From Drosophila miranda (taxonomy: Eukaryota; Arthropoda; Insecta; Diptera; Drosophilidae): a stretch of DNA of 64,000 bases. Below are positions 36,734-47,364 of the stretch, in pieces. Position 1 is the first letter of the stretch. Each line of letters opens with the position of its first letter. The notes under the pieces were generated by a model that saw nothing but the letters and a program-made list of their open reading frames with translations, did not search any database and was not told the DNA's origin. The translations under genes and the position numbers were made by a program. Location: NCBI RefSeq assembly GCF_003369915.1, contig NW_022881603.1, forward strand, positions 43,508,624 through 43,572,623, given 5' to 3'.

Positions 36734-39305
36734 TTTTTTTTTTTTTTTTTTTTTTTTGTTGTGTGACTACAGGAAAGCTTCATGCCGACTCAGCCGAAGC
36801 CGAAGTGAGGGACTCTAACCGCTCTAAAACCAACCACACCTATCCCGGATCCCGGCGGTACTGTCGCGAGATATTACTTCGCCGGGGGGAGATGCCCGTA
36901 GGGCTCTTCTCTTAATAATCTCCTTTATCCTTTATCTCCTTGCATTGCGTGCTCTTTCTTCGCGACGCAGTTTGGTAGCCATAGTTACGGCCATGAATCT
37001 AATCGAGGCCCAGTTTCCTTCCGACTCCAGCAGGCATTCTGCCAGGTTTGACACCGCTGGCATTCTTCCAAGCTTGTTGCCTAGATCCTCTCGTTCTTGC
37101 CGAAATCTTGGACATTCGAAGAAGCAGTGCTCTGCGTCTTCGATGACCTCTGCGCAGACCACGCAGAAGGGGTCGTCCTCGTGCTTAAACCTATGCAGGT
37201 AGGCTTTAAAGCAACCGTGTCCTGTCAGCAGTTGTGTCAGGTGATACTCCACTTGTCCATGGCTACGGTTCAGCCAACTCTTCAGGTCTGGGATTAGCCT
37301 ATGGGTCCATCGCCCTTTGCTGCTGTTATCCCACGAATCTTGCCATTGCAGGATTGTGCGCTGCCTTAAGGCACCTCTGGTGTCCTGGTCCGTAGTCCCC
37401 AGGGTTCGCTGTGCCCTGATTCCTGCGGCTTCTCTTGCCATCAGATGGATGGGAATCATTCCTGCTACCACAAGTGCGGCGTCTTGGGATACCGTTCTGA
37501 ATGCGCAACACACCCTCAGGGCACACAGCCTCTGGACTGCGTTGCATTCTCGGGCATATGTTTTATGCTTCATTGCATCAACCCATATTGGTGCAGCGTA
37601 CATTAGCGTTGAGCCAACTACGCTCGCTAGTAGCTTTCGCCTTGGCTGTTTCGGGCCTCCGGTGTTGGCCATGATGCGGGATAGGGCCACTGCCGTCTTT
37701 CCTGCTTTGCTGCTTGCATACGCCATGTGATGCTTGAAGCTGAGTCTGTGGTCAATCATGACCCCCAGGTACTTCAGGCTTGGACTGGAGCTAATAGTGC
37801 AGTCTCCTACTCGGATCGTGGCCGTCTCCACTACTTTCCTGCTGCTTATGAGCACCGCCTCCGTTTTGTGGGTGGCTAATGAGAGATCCCTCCCTGATAG
37901 CCATGTTCTGGCTCTCTCTACCGCGTCGTTGCAGATTTCTTCCGCCGCTTCTTTCTGTTTTGCCACTACGACTATTGCTATGTCGTCGGCAAAGCCTATC
38001 ACCGTGGCGCCCATTGGCATATCCATCTTGAGGATTCCATCATACATGATGTTCCACAGCAGCGGGCCGAGGACCGATCCTTGGGGAACTCCTCCAGTGA
38101 TTTGGTGCTCACGTGTCCCTTTATCCGTCTCATATATGAGCACTCGGTCTCTTAGGTAGTCCTTGATGATATTCTGCAGATACGGCGGTATTTGAAAGTT
38201 TCTCAATTCTTCTAGTATGTGATCCCAATTGGCAGAGTTGAATGCATTTTGGACATCGAGTGTTGCCACTATGCAATACTCTTTGGTCCCGTACATCCAT
38301 CGGGTGCCATCGATAGCTCGCTTTGCTATCTCACATACCTCGCCGATTGCGTCCACCGTGGACCTGCCTTTGCGAAACCCGTGCTGTCTCGGTGAGAGCT
38401 GACGCGTTACTGCCTTCTCCAGCCTGGTGTGGATTATGCGCTCGAGGATCTTACCCACTGTGTCGAGCATGCAGAGTGGTCTATAGGATGATGGCTCCTC
38501 GGTCGGCTTGTTCCCCTTGGGTAAGAGGACTAGCCGCTGTCGCTTCCATGGTCTGGGGAAGGTCCCTTCGGACATGCACGCATTGAATAACTCCACGTAC
38601 ATTTGTGGATTGGTCTCAATAGCCGTGCGGAGAACGGCATTTGGGACCCCATCAGATCCTGGTGCTTTGCCGTTCTTGATCCGTTGTAGAGCTTCGAGGA
38701 CTTCTGCTCCCGTGGTGGCTTCTATTTCAGGTGGCGGTATTCTATCCATCACCCTCTGGGCTGACACTTTCTCTGGAAATAGGGTTTCTACTATGTTAAC
38801 CAGCAGATCTGCACACATTGGCGGCGGGGGACTGAACACTCGCAGTCTCTTCATTACCAGCCTGTATGCGTAGCCCCAAGGGTTCGCATCTGCGTCATCG
38901 CACAGCTTTTCGAAGCATTTGCGCTTGGCATCCTTGATCTGCCTCTTCAAGCAGCGTCTGCTTTCCTTATATTCGCCTTGGAGCCTCTCGAATTCCGGGG
39001 AACCTCTCGAACGCTGGTATAGTCGTCTTTTCCGCTGGCACTCCTGCCTGGCGCTACCTATTGCAGCGTTCCACCAATACGTTGGCCTGCGGTTGTTCAG
39101 GCTTCTTCTTTTCCTTAGCATGGAGGCATCACATGCTTCCAGCGTATGTATAGCCAGTTGGCTTGCTCTCTCGTCAGCCGTACCGTTGGTCTCGTAGTCC
39201 TCAAACATGGCCCGGACCATATCCGGCTCTAGCGTTTCGGTCTTATAACCGATCTGCTTACCAATGAACGGGTTAGGTGCGCCCGTTTCCTGGATTTCAC
39301 ATATG
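36734..39305 (-). mobile_element. LINE-B: second R1-clade non-LTR retrotransposon, 5'-truncated
   Basis: T-run 36734-36757 (poly-A on the minus strand) to a truncated 5' end at about 39305. It is flanked by a direct repeat aggtccgtgtatacg (36719-36733 and 39306-39320), the same bases that flank LINE-A in LTR1 and LTR2. Protein similarity to LINE-A is clear (same box order and C-terminus), but the sequences are well diverged, so it is a different family. Confidence 0.87.
36932..39305 (-). CDS. LINE-B ORF2 fragment: reverse transcriptase and C-terminal zinc domain, uninterrupted
   Basis: Open from the 5' truncation point to TAA at 36932, about 790 codons; the first ATG is at 39220. RT boxes: YRPLCMLDTVGKILERI, GFRKGRSTVDAIGEV, ATLDVQNAFNSANWD, GGVPQGSVLGPLLWNIMYDG, GFADDIAIVVV. 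The C-terminal domain has HLTQLLTGHGCFKAYLHRF and CVVCAEVIEDAEHCFFEC. The endonuclease and ORF1 are missing through 5' truncation, so it cannot mobilise itself, but the lack of stops suggests a young insertion. Its RT would prime on nicked target DNA in the nucleus. Confidence 0.85.
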
Positions 39306-39975
39306 AGGTCCGTGTATACGTGTGCGCGTGTGTGTGTGTGTGAATAGGGTTTCGGGGTTTTTACTTGGTGAATGAGACCAAACGTGTGGCACGCACTGGA
39401 AGGCGATGCAACGATCGTGCGGTGTGGCTAGAATCGCCCTGGCTGCTAAATCGTCCTCTTCCACCCTCCCCCTTCACACGTCCCGCGCTACTTGGCTCAC
39501 ACACGCGCAACTGGAACGAACTCACTCAGGTTCCGTTGGGCAGTCTTCTTCTCTGCAGTCGACTTTCTCGAACTCCAGTGTCCCTCTCCAGGAAACCTTC
39601 TGGCCCGGTTCTGGTGGCTATATTCCTTGCCGGCTGTTAGTAAAATTTTCTGCATTACAACCTATTTTATCGCCCGCCTTTTCTGTACTCACTTCAAACT
39701 TTCTGTTTTAAGCACAAAATTTCAAATTTCGACGTTACTCCGTCCACGCTCCACCATTTCCATAATCCAATCCACGTTTTCTAATATTTTCACTCCTATT
39801 TATCCCTTTTTCCCTTACTAATACATATAACTAATCCTATTCTCTTCCTTATATCCCCAGTAACGGCTCCAGCTCCCCCCGATGTCACAATACATCATCG
39901 AGCCTCCCTGGACTTCCGCTAGATGGCGCGTCGCCCTCAGCCCTGGCCACCTATCGTTCAGGTGGGACTGGAACA

Positions 39976-40813
39976 TTCCCTCAGCCCCGCCCATAATTTT
40001 ATCCGATTAGTGAATCAATTTTCTACTTGTCTGGCGTCTTTTAAATATTTGCTTTTCTTGGATTTCTTTATATCGTTGAAATTGACAAAGTATAGCATTA
40101 TATACCGATATACCGTAAATATACGATCGGTTCAATTTTCACCTCAAAAAATACCAAAAAGCATGTGCATTGGCTAAGTGTGGCCAGTTTATGGCATCGA
40201 AAACACTTACATCAATATGTAGGGATTATGTAGAAACTGTGTAGTTGCCATTTAAAAAATTAATTAAAAAATGGTATTGGATGAAAAAAAAATGCGTAAA
40301 ACGTAAAACGATTATTACGTAATTTGAAGACTTTTTGGTTGTCAACAGGTGGTATTTACATTTTTTATCCTATTTTCTTGACTGAATATTAAAATACTGT
40401 TTCCCGAGCTGCTAAATTTAGTTTAGATAGCTTTAAAACAGAGACTGTGCGCTTAACAGGATATGCAAAACAATATCGTTAAACAAAATTTGCTAAAAAA
40501 GGAGCACCTTAAAACGAAACGACTTTTTATAAATTTGTGTATCGAGCTAGTAATCGGCAGAGAAGTTATAGCTGTTGTTCTCGTTGCGATAGATCGATAT
40601 CAATAATAGAAATTTTAAAATTCCCATTCGTACTCGGCGCGTTCGTTTTTATGTAAATTCAAATGATATATGGGCATTTCCGCGGTGAGCGAGCGTACGC
40701 TTTTGATGTACAAAAAAGGTGGAAAACAAACATTTTTCCCCCGGTTTTTAAGCGGGTCAATAGAATTTTGTAAGCTCTATCTTCAGTACATAAGAGGGGG
40801 CTTACCCCATTTT
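39976..40813. other. Anonymous AT-rich sequence right of the element A array
   Basis: No ORF of note and no recognisable repeat. It holds short AT-rich motifs (tataccgatataccgtaaatatac at about 40101-40124) and an agatcgatatc site at about 40591. A loosely similar tract, aaatataccgtaagtatac, lies at about 7392-7410 on the other side of the array, which may mean that both were one host region before insertion. Confidence 0.4.
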
Positions 40814-41468
40814 TATACCCGATACTCAAAATGAGTATTGGGGTATATTAGATATGTGGTGAAAATGGATGTGTGTAACGTCCAGAAGGAATCGTTTCCG
40901 ACCCCATAAAGTATATATATTCTTGATCAGCATCAATAGCCGAGTCGATTGAGCCCTGTCTGTCTGTAAATCTGTCCGTCCCTATTAGCGCCTAGTGTTC
41001 AAAGACTATAAGAGCTAGAGCAACGATGTTTTGGATCCAGACTTCTGTGATATGTCACTGCTACAAAAATATTTCAAAACTTCGCCCCGCCCACTTCTGC
41101 CCCCACAAAGGACGAAAATCTGTGGCATCCACAATTTTAAAGATATGAGAAAACCAAAATCGTAGAGAATGACTGTAAAATCTCAACCAGATCGTAATTA
41201 ATAAATCTGGGGCATCCACAAATCTCAGAGAAGTTAGTTGCTGCGTACACCGCAACTCTACATTTATACCCGATACTTAGTCAGTATGGCTCTCCTCCGG
41301 CAGACGCAGCTAATATTAAACGACACGACAAAGAGTGCGTGCGAGAGAGACAGAAAATCAGTCTGAGCGTGACGTCGGGCGCTGCGTAGCCAGTGCAAAT
41401 TGATTTGTTCCTATTGGCTATAAAAATTATCTGATCTGGTCCAGATTCAGCAATCTGATAGATATGGA
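40814..41468. mobile_element. Rearranged DINE-1/INE-1: 5' part forward, 3' part inverted
   Basis: 40814 to about 41230 matches the element's 5' part (TATACCCGATACTCAAAATG, the 2-nt-varied PyPu tract, then aaatctgggg with internal loss). From about 41231 to 41468 the sequence is the reverse complement of the element's 3' end: the terminal hairpin, then TATACCCGATACTTAGTCAG and the GA-rich tract. It is therefore a fold-over of two fragments. DINE-1 is a non-autonomous Helitron/Helentron-type element. Confidence 0.8.
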
Positions 41469-41643
41469 TACCGTGAAGACTGAAGATTACCGTGTTGGAA
41501 TGACTGAGGAACACTGGAAAATCGATAGATTTAAATAACTACGAGGCACTAAGGATAGAACTAAGAGTACGCAAAATACTATCTAAGCAAACTAATTGTA
41601 ATCTTAACAGCCCTGTATACAAGCTAGCCCCCCTAGGAGTGAT

Positions 41644-44128
41644 CTATGCACTTTCCGCTGCGTTTTCTTTTAGTGGTTGCAGGGGCAGGAGCTTGACCGT
41701 CTTGTAGCCACGGTCCCGGCGGAACCACAGCCAGTTGTTGCCATTAAAGTAGTCCTCGATGTGCTCTAGGCTGCGACCCTTCGTTTCGGGCTGAAATAGG
41801 CACATAAAGATGGTTAACAGGAAGCTGGAAAATCCGAATACCAGGAAAGCCACTCGCATCTTTAACAACGACTGCAGAGCAGTGAAGCCCTTGGCAAAGA
41901 TGAACAGGGCCACATTCATGGAGGCAAACACTCCGCCCGCCGTCCGACCACGAATCCTGGCCGGAAACAGTTCTCCAATCATGATGCCCGGCATCACCAT
42001 CAGCGCTGTGTTGAAGACGATAAAGCCCAGGAGGCAGCCACCAGCCACCAATACATCGTACGACATCTTTGGGTGACCCACCCGAGCATACGTGAATCCG
42101 CTCAAAGCCAGGCAGAATACGCCCGAGCCGATGCCCAACAGGATCATAATGCCACGCCTCCGCACAAAGATTAGGATCGCACAGAAGATCATGCAGCAGA
42201 CGACCCGTACAGCAGCCGTCCAGACCGCAGCCTGTTTAGAATCAAAGTCGGCCCCGAACTCCGACACAATATCGATGGCGTAAAATATCACAATGAAAGT
42301 GCCAGAGAACATCTGCCGTAGCGAGAAGACAATCACGATGACCAGGGGTTTAATAGCCACTCGCTGACAGCACAGCCTGAAGATATTCTCGTTGGTCTTG
42401 GTGGTGGCCCGCTCCTTGTCCAGGCGCTGCTTCATATCATTCACCTCCTTCTGGGCACTAATCTCGCTGCCCCTCAGGAAGGCTTGCAGGGCTTTCTTCT
42501 CGTGCCCGTTGCGCAGCAGCCAGGACGGGGTCTCCGGTATGCAGTAGATAGAGACCACAGCAAGAAACGGCAGTACGTTGGCACACCAGGCCACATTCCG
42601 CCAGTACATAATGGAACCCAGCGAGTAGACGAGCAGTATGCCGCAGGAATACGCTACATAGGGTGCTCCAATAAGCCGACTTCTCAGATTGGGTTCCGCT
42701 GTCTCGGCTATGTAGACCTGTGGAGTGGAGTTGACGGTTATTTAATATTACGCAACTTAGAAGACAATAATTCTATTTTCAACACAAAAGGAAAACAAAA
42801 ATGCCAATTGTTAAATTGTAGACGTGACCCAACTAAACCCTGACCACACAAGAATAAAAACTTTTGCTGGTCGAAGACAAACAAACAATTTGATCAAATT
42901 GAGGGTCACAAAAGCATCAGCATAATAATCACTGAATCTAAATCTCAATCGTAATCTTCCGAATGGGGGAACTCTTGAATGGTAATCATAAAATCGTAAA
43001 TCATGCCAGCAAACCATTAATGAAAACGAAATTCGCTCGGACGACACACACGCGCAACAGTCGACGCTCAAGAGCCATCCATCCCATTCCCCATCGCCCA
43101 CCCACCACTCCGATGACAACAAAAGCATTATTGTAGACTAAGGTCAAGAATCCGGAACTACAGCGGTTTTGTGTGCGGAAAGATTTTGCTAATGCAAATG
43201 ATGCGCGCGCCATTTCAAGTCGAGCATGATGAATGGGAATGATGGCGACAACGTCAGCGTTTATGAGTCCGACTATCCTTATCATTTTGGCCGCAAGATA
43301 AGTCACGGACATATCCATAAGGTACGAGTAAATAAATAAACAGCCGGCTTACATCGCATTATCATAGACACAATGGGGAACCGACCGGAGAATCCGCGAC
43401 AATAGACGCTAAGTGAGCAATTGACAGCCAAACTTGGACAACTTGTCAGCAGCTGTCTTCTCGCGCTGTATGTGTGGGGTGGGGTTCAAGGATGAGCCAT
43501 TTACGGTTAATGGGTCAGTCGAACATGCTCGACTTGTGTCAGGTATTATCACCGGGAAAAGTGAATGAACTCAAGAGAGCCGTCTGAATGAATCATACAT
43601 AAATGGATAACTCACCTGTCCTGGTCCGCCCAGAATGCCAGTGGCAAAGCCGCACAGAAAGCGGGCAAAGATCATAATCTTAACGCTCTTGGCTGTGGCC
43701 AGCGTGCTCCAGCCTAGGAAGATGGGAATCACCGACACCAGCAGAGTCTTGCGACGTCCCAAATAGTCAGCGAGGGGCCCGAACAGCAGCGAACCAAAGG
43801 GCGTGGCCAAACTATGGACGCTCGCTGAGGTTTTGGAGAGACAGGTAGAAATATATTAGATCGTAACCCGAATAGAAAGACAGACTCGAGATAGCCAAAA
43901 CTTTGCTTGTCTTTGCCGATTAATAGTCAATCTTTTTAATCGCAAATATCTTGTCGAAGCTTGTGCGGTTGATTTTCGACTCAACATACCTATCCATGAG
44001 CCTGTGTCGATATCTATTGGTATCTCTGTGGTATTTCCATCACTCAGCTGGGGCAGCAATACCGCTGAGAATCCAATGGGCGTGCCACAGCCGGCGGACA
44101 GCAACAAGACCGCGCAGGTGGCCAGAAC
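41644..44128 (-). CDS. SLC2/MFS sugar transporter (Tret1-like), first exon not found
   Basis: Exons 44128-43990, 43824-43616 and 42717-41644 (TAG), GT-AG introns of 165 and 898 bp, phases consistent. Motifs of the sugar-porter family: VLATCAVLLLSAGCGTPIGF (TM1), GPLADYLGRRKTLL, RFLCGFATGILGGPGQVYI, PETPSWLLRNG, FSLRQMFSGTFIVIFYA, GELFPARIRGRTAG, and PETKGRSLEHIEDYF near the end. It would be a 12-TM plasma-membrane carrier for trehalose or another sugar. About 474 residues are visible. The N-terminal exon upstream of the tttcctccag acceptor at 44129-44138 was not found. A fold-back DINE-1 starts 200 bp upstream and the 10-kb element B lies beyond. Coding exons look intact; expression may not be. 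Confidence 0.82.
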
Positions 44129-44332
44129 CTGGAGGAAAAAGGAATCCAAGGAAAACTTCAATCAAAAAGGAACCATTCTATCAAGGTCTCAGATGGTCAG
44201 GGCATCAATGCAACAATGTCCCATGCTTGAAACGTCTTGCACAACAATTGGCGTCAATGGAAGTTGCCCCACAGACGCCACACGCCTTTTGACGCAGCGG
44301 CGCTGCTGTTGCATGAGCATGAGCAGCATTTT

Positions 44333-45147
44333 TATACCCGATACTCAAAATGAGTATTGGGGTATATTAGATTTGTGGTAAAAGTGGATGTGTGTAACGT
44401 CCAATAGGAATCGTTTCCGACCCCATAAAGTATATATATTCTTGATCAGCATCAATAGCCGAGTCGATTGAGCCATGTCTGTCTGTCCGTCTGTCCGTCC
44501 GTCCGTCTGTCCGTCTGTCCGTCCCCTTCAGCGCCTAGTGCTCAAAGACTATAAGAGCGAGAGCAACGATGTTTTGGATCCAGACTTCTGTGATATGTCA
44601 CTGCTACAAAAATATTTCAAAACTTTGCCCCGCCCACTTCCGCCCCCACAAAGGGCGAAAATCTGTGGCATCCACAATTTCGACGATACGAGAAAACTAA
44701 AAACGGAGAATCGTAGAAGATGACTATATCTTCTAGAGTGCAAAATCTGAACCAGATCGTATAATTATTATAGCCAGAATCAAGAAAACAATTTCATTCT
44801 TTCTCGCCCTTTCTCGAAATTGTGGATGCCACAGATTTTCGCCCTTTGTGGGGCGGAAGTGGGCGGGGCAAAGTTTTGAAATATTCTTGTAGCAGTGACA
44901 TATCACAGAAGTCTGGATCCAAAACATCGTTGCTCTCGCTCTTATAGTCTTTGAGCACTAGGCGCTGAAGGGGACGGACAGACGGACAGACGGACAGACA
45001 GACATGGCTCAATCGACTCGGCTATTGATGCTGATCAAGAATATATATACTTTATGGGGTCGGAAACGATTCCTTTTGGACGTTACACACATCCACTTTT
45101 ACCACAAATCTAATATACCCCAATACTCATTTTGAGTATCGGGTATA
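44333..45147. mobile_element. Fold-back pair of DINE-1 copies (head-out inverted repeat)
   Basis: Left arm 44333 to about 44812 is the forward 5' part of DINE-1; right arm about 44816-45147 is its reverse complement, ending GAGTATCGGGTATA. About 330 bp of the arms can pair. Both outer ends are the element's 5' terminus. Element B inserted 5 bp beyond the right arm. Confidence 0.85.
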
Positions 45148-45152
45148 AAAAG

Positions 45153-46073
45153 TGTGAGGAAAGGTATTCCCACACGTAGGGGGCAGTATAGGGTTAAGCG
45201 CTAACGGCCGTTATCCGGGGATATCCGGAGGCGGCGAATTCCCGAGGAGAGCTCTCCCGGGGACCCAAGATGAGAGGGGAGGACCCCTGGAGAGAGAGCA
45301 GCGGGATGACGGGATCGGGCTGGCAGTGGCACAGCGCATGACCAAATATGGTCATAAGATCACGACACCAGCCAGGTCCCGTTGGAAAGCGACAAGGGAA
45401 TGAAGGAACGCCGTTAGCGCCAGGCGGCATCGGCGGCGCCGACGCAGAAGCGAGCCTATACGAGGAGGGCCGCGACCAGGAACGGGCACAGTCAGCAAAC
45501 GGAGCTAGCATGAGTGAAGTGAATAGTGAGCCACAAGAGTGAGACCAAGCGAAGGGAAGAGAACGTTAGAAAGCGAACGCGTTGTGTGAGGATTGAGAGG
45601 CGGACTCGAGCGTGCAGCCAAGAGCCAAAGGCCCCAATCCCTTGAACCAACGGTGCCACGCTTGACGCGCATCCCACCAGGAGTGAGGCACCCTCGGGCC
45701 GAAAAGCCAAGTGAGTCGAGTGAGATCGAACGCGTCAGGCGCCTGACTGAGAGGCGGATTTGGGCCACGTGCCAAGAATCGATAGCCGCAGTCAGTAGAG
45801 CCGGCGGTGCCACGCTCGGCGACGCCGTGGGGGGCCCAGGGGGCGACACGCTCATCGAACCACAGAGGAGTACCACGAGGAGAACCAGCACCGGAGTCGG
45901 AATAGCGTAAGATAGACTTAAGATACCAATAAAGCATATTAGCATACCAGTACAAGACCCAACCCGTGCCTTCTTACTTGTCGTCGGGGCAACATACAAA
46001 TATTGTTGCAGCGAGCCTACCGACCGCTGAGCCAGCCCAGCTGCATCAGACGGGAAAAGAACGGATCGTTACA
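45153..46073 (+). repeat. Element B 5' LTR
   Basis: 921 bp, TGTGAGGAAAGG...CGTTACA. A polyadenylation signal AATAAA lies at about 45930. Compared with the 3' LTR it lacks about 37 bp near 45412 and has about 12 extra bp near 45812, so the pair has diverged since insertion. Confidence 0.9.
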
Positions 46074-46075
46074 AC

Positions 46076-46093
46076 TGGCGCCCAACGTGGGGC
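46076..46093 (+). other. Element B primer-binding site
   Basis: TGGCGCCCAACGTGGGGC, two bases after the LTR end. It is the gypsy/lentivirus-like tRNA-Lys-type PBS. Confidence 0.85.
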
Positions 46094-46164
46094 CTCTCGA
46101 CAAGTAAAAGACAAAGTGCATTTGGGAAGGGCGGTATTGAGTTTGGTATCGCGAGGGCATAAAA

Positions 46165-47364
46165 ATGAGGAGTCGACGATGGGTTCATTCATTGAGGAAA
46201 GAGGACTTGGTCCAGTGCGCGCGGGCGTGCGGTCTTCGATTGGAAGGCACGCTGACCGAGATGCGCCGAATCTTCAAGGAGTGGATAGAGAAGCACGGAG
46301 AGGAACCGGAGTATGCGGACGCGCTCGAGGCCTGGGAGATGAAGGCGGGAGGAGCCGTGACCGCGGCCCAGATGGAGGACGGAGCGGATCCATACGAGCT
46401 GTGGAGGCGGCCGTCCGAGACCCAAGAGGAGCTCATCGCGAGCCTGGCGGTCCCGGTGAAAAGACGGTCGCCTAGCCGACCGCGGCAGAGAGTGGTGAGA
46501 GGCCAACCAGGCCAGCACAGCCGGAGCAAGCGAGCGCGAGAAACCCACAGGGATTGGAAGAAGGGAGAGCAGGGGAGGATCGTCGACGGGGACTCGATGA
46601 ACAAACCACGAGACCGCCCAGTTCGAGTTTTGCCAACGTCGCCAAGCAGGTCAGGGAGTGGTCGTTTCGGTTCGACGGAACGGCGAAACCACTCGAGTTC
46701 CTGGAACAGATCGAGTGGTCAGCCGACATGTAACGGGTTGGAGTTGAATTTAATTCCGCGAGCCATGCCTGAGCTGCTAAAGGGTCGGGCGCTCATGTGG
46801 TTTGTAGCCAACAACAGGCAGTGGCAGACATGGGACGCATTTGCGCGTAGCTTCCAAGCATACTTCCTGCCGAGGGGGTATTTTGAAAAATTACTCCAGG
46901 AGGTGAGGTTGAGGAAGCAAAGATGGGGAGAGCCATTCAAGGACTACATGGTGGAGATGCAGACCCTCATGCGGCCACTAAAATGCACGCCCGAAGAGCA
47001 GTTGGAGCTCATTAGAGACAACAGCATGCCTGATTTGAGGGTGTTCATCCGGCCACATAGGTGCAGAGACCTGGATCACATGATGACGCTGGCCGACGAA
47101 TTTGAGGCTCTGGAGAGGGACCGGCTGGAGTTCCAACGGGAGTGTCCGGCGAGTAAGGCAAAAGCAAACAATCCGTTCGCTCGTCCGGCAGTAACGGAGA
47201 TATGTCGCCGCTGCCAGGGCGAAACGACAGCCAGCTCTGATTCGACAAGGGAAAAAAGGCCGGTCCCAACGCGGCGGGATGACCAAGCGAACACGAACAT
47301 AGAGGCTGGGTTCATGAAAAACCCAGCCCAGGCGTGTCGACGATGCGGAAGTGACCGCCATTGA
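46165..47364 (+). pseudogene. Element B gag, with frame disturbances
   Basis: Open for 399 codons from ATG 46165. The N-terminus has a SAP-like helix pair (LRKEDLVQCARACGLRLEGTL), then a Glu/Arg-rich linker. The capsid part has PELLKGRALMWFVANNRQWQTW, AFARSFQAYFLPRGY and LDHMMTLADEFE. Between about 46625 and 46733 the conserved-looking sequence (VREWSFRFDGTAKPLEFLEQIEW) sits in a different frame, so two compensating indels are likely. Near the end, a zinc-knuckle start (CRRCGSDRH) runs into TGA at 47362-47364; the likely rest of the knuckles continues out of frame. Confidence 0.7.

Larger units (their letters stand above)
7443..39975 (-). mobile_element. Tandem array of a Ty3/Gypsy LTR retrotransposon (element A): LTR1-int1-LTR2-int2-LTR3-int3-LTR4
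   Basis: Four LTR copies (starting 7443, 18244, 29431, and truncated at about 35927) alternate with three internal regions, all minus strand. LTR edges are TGTTACAC...GGAACA, fixed by where copies diverge: 7443 against the host flank and 39975 against the host flank. LTR3, without a LINE, is 1609 bp; a complete internal region is 6186 bp (23245-29430). Order per unit is PBS, gag with two CCHC boxes, protease, RT, RNase H, integrase, with no env. Long LTRs and the RT style (FCLDARKLNKVTIKDAYPLP, AYLDDLLII) suggest the Osvaldo/Ulysses branch, from memory. The outer flanks (attac at 7438-7442; ttccc at 39976-39980) are not a target duplication, so the array has been rearranged since insertion. 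Confidence 0.9.
35927..39975 (-). repeat. Element A LTR4, left end deleted, interrupted by LINE-B
   Basis: LTR sequence 35936-36733 and 39308-39975. The first about 190 bp are lost at the gag junction. A local tandem duplication of about 40 bp occurs at 36077-36156 (attgacaatttcatctttct appears twice). The right edge GGAACA at 39975 meets host sequence and fixes the LTR end. Confidence 0.85.

Noticed and set aside
44139..44161. Possible transporter start just upstream of the 44128 exon
   Set aside because: The frame has no ATG there, and the tttcctccag acceptor shows that this is intron.
44475..44723. Short ORFs in DINE-1 copies (SVCPSVRPSVCPSVRPLQ type; LERDRARKNEIVFLM type)
   Set aside because: They recur in every DINE-1 copy in either strand, arise from the CTGTCCGT tract and A/T-rich parts, and DINE-1 is noncoding.
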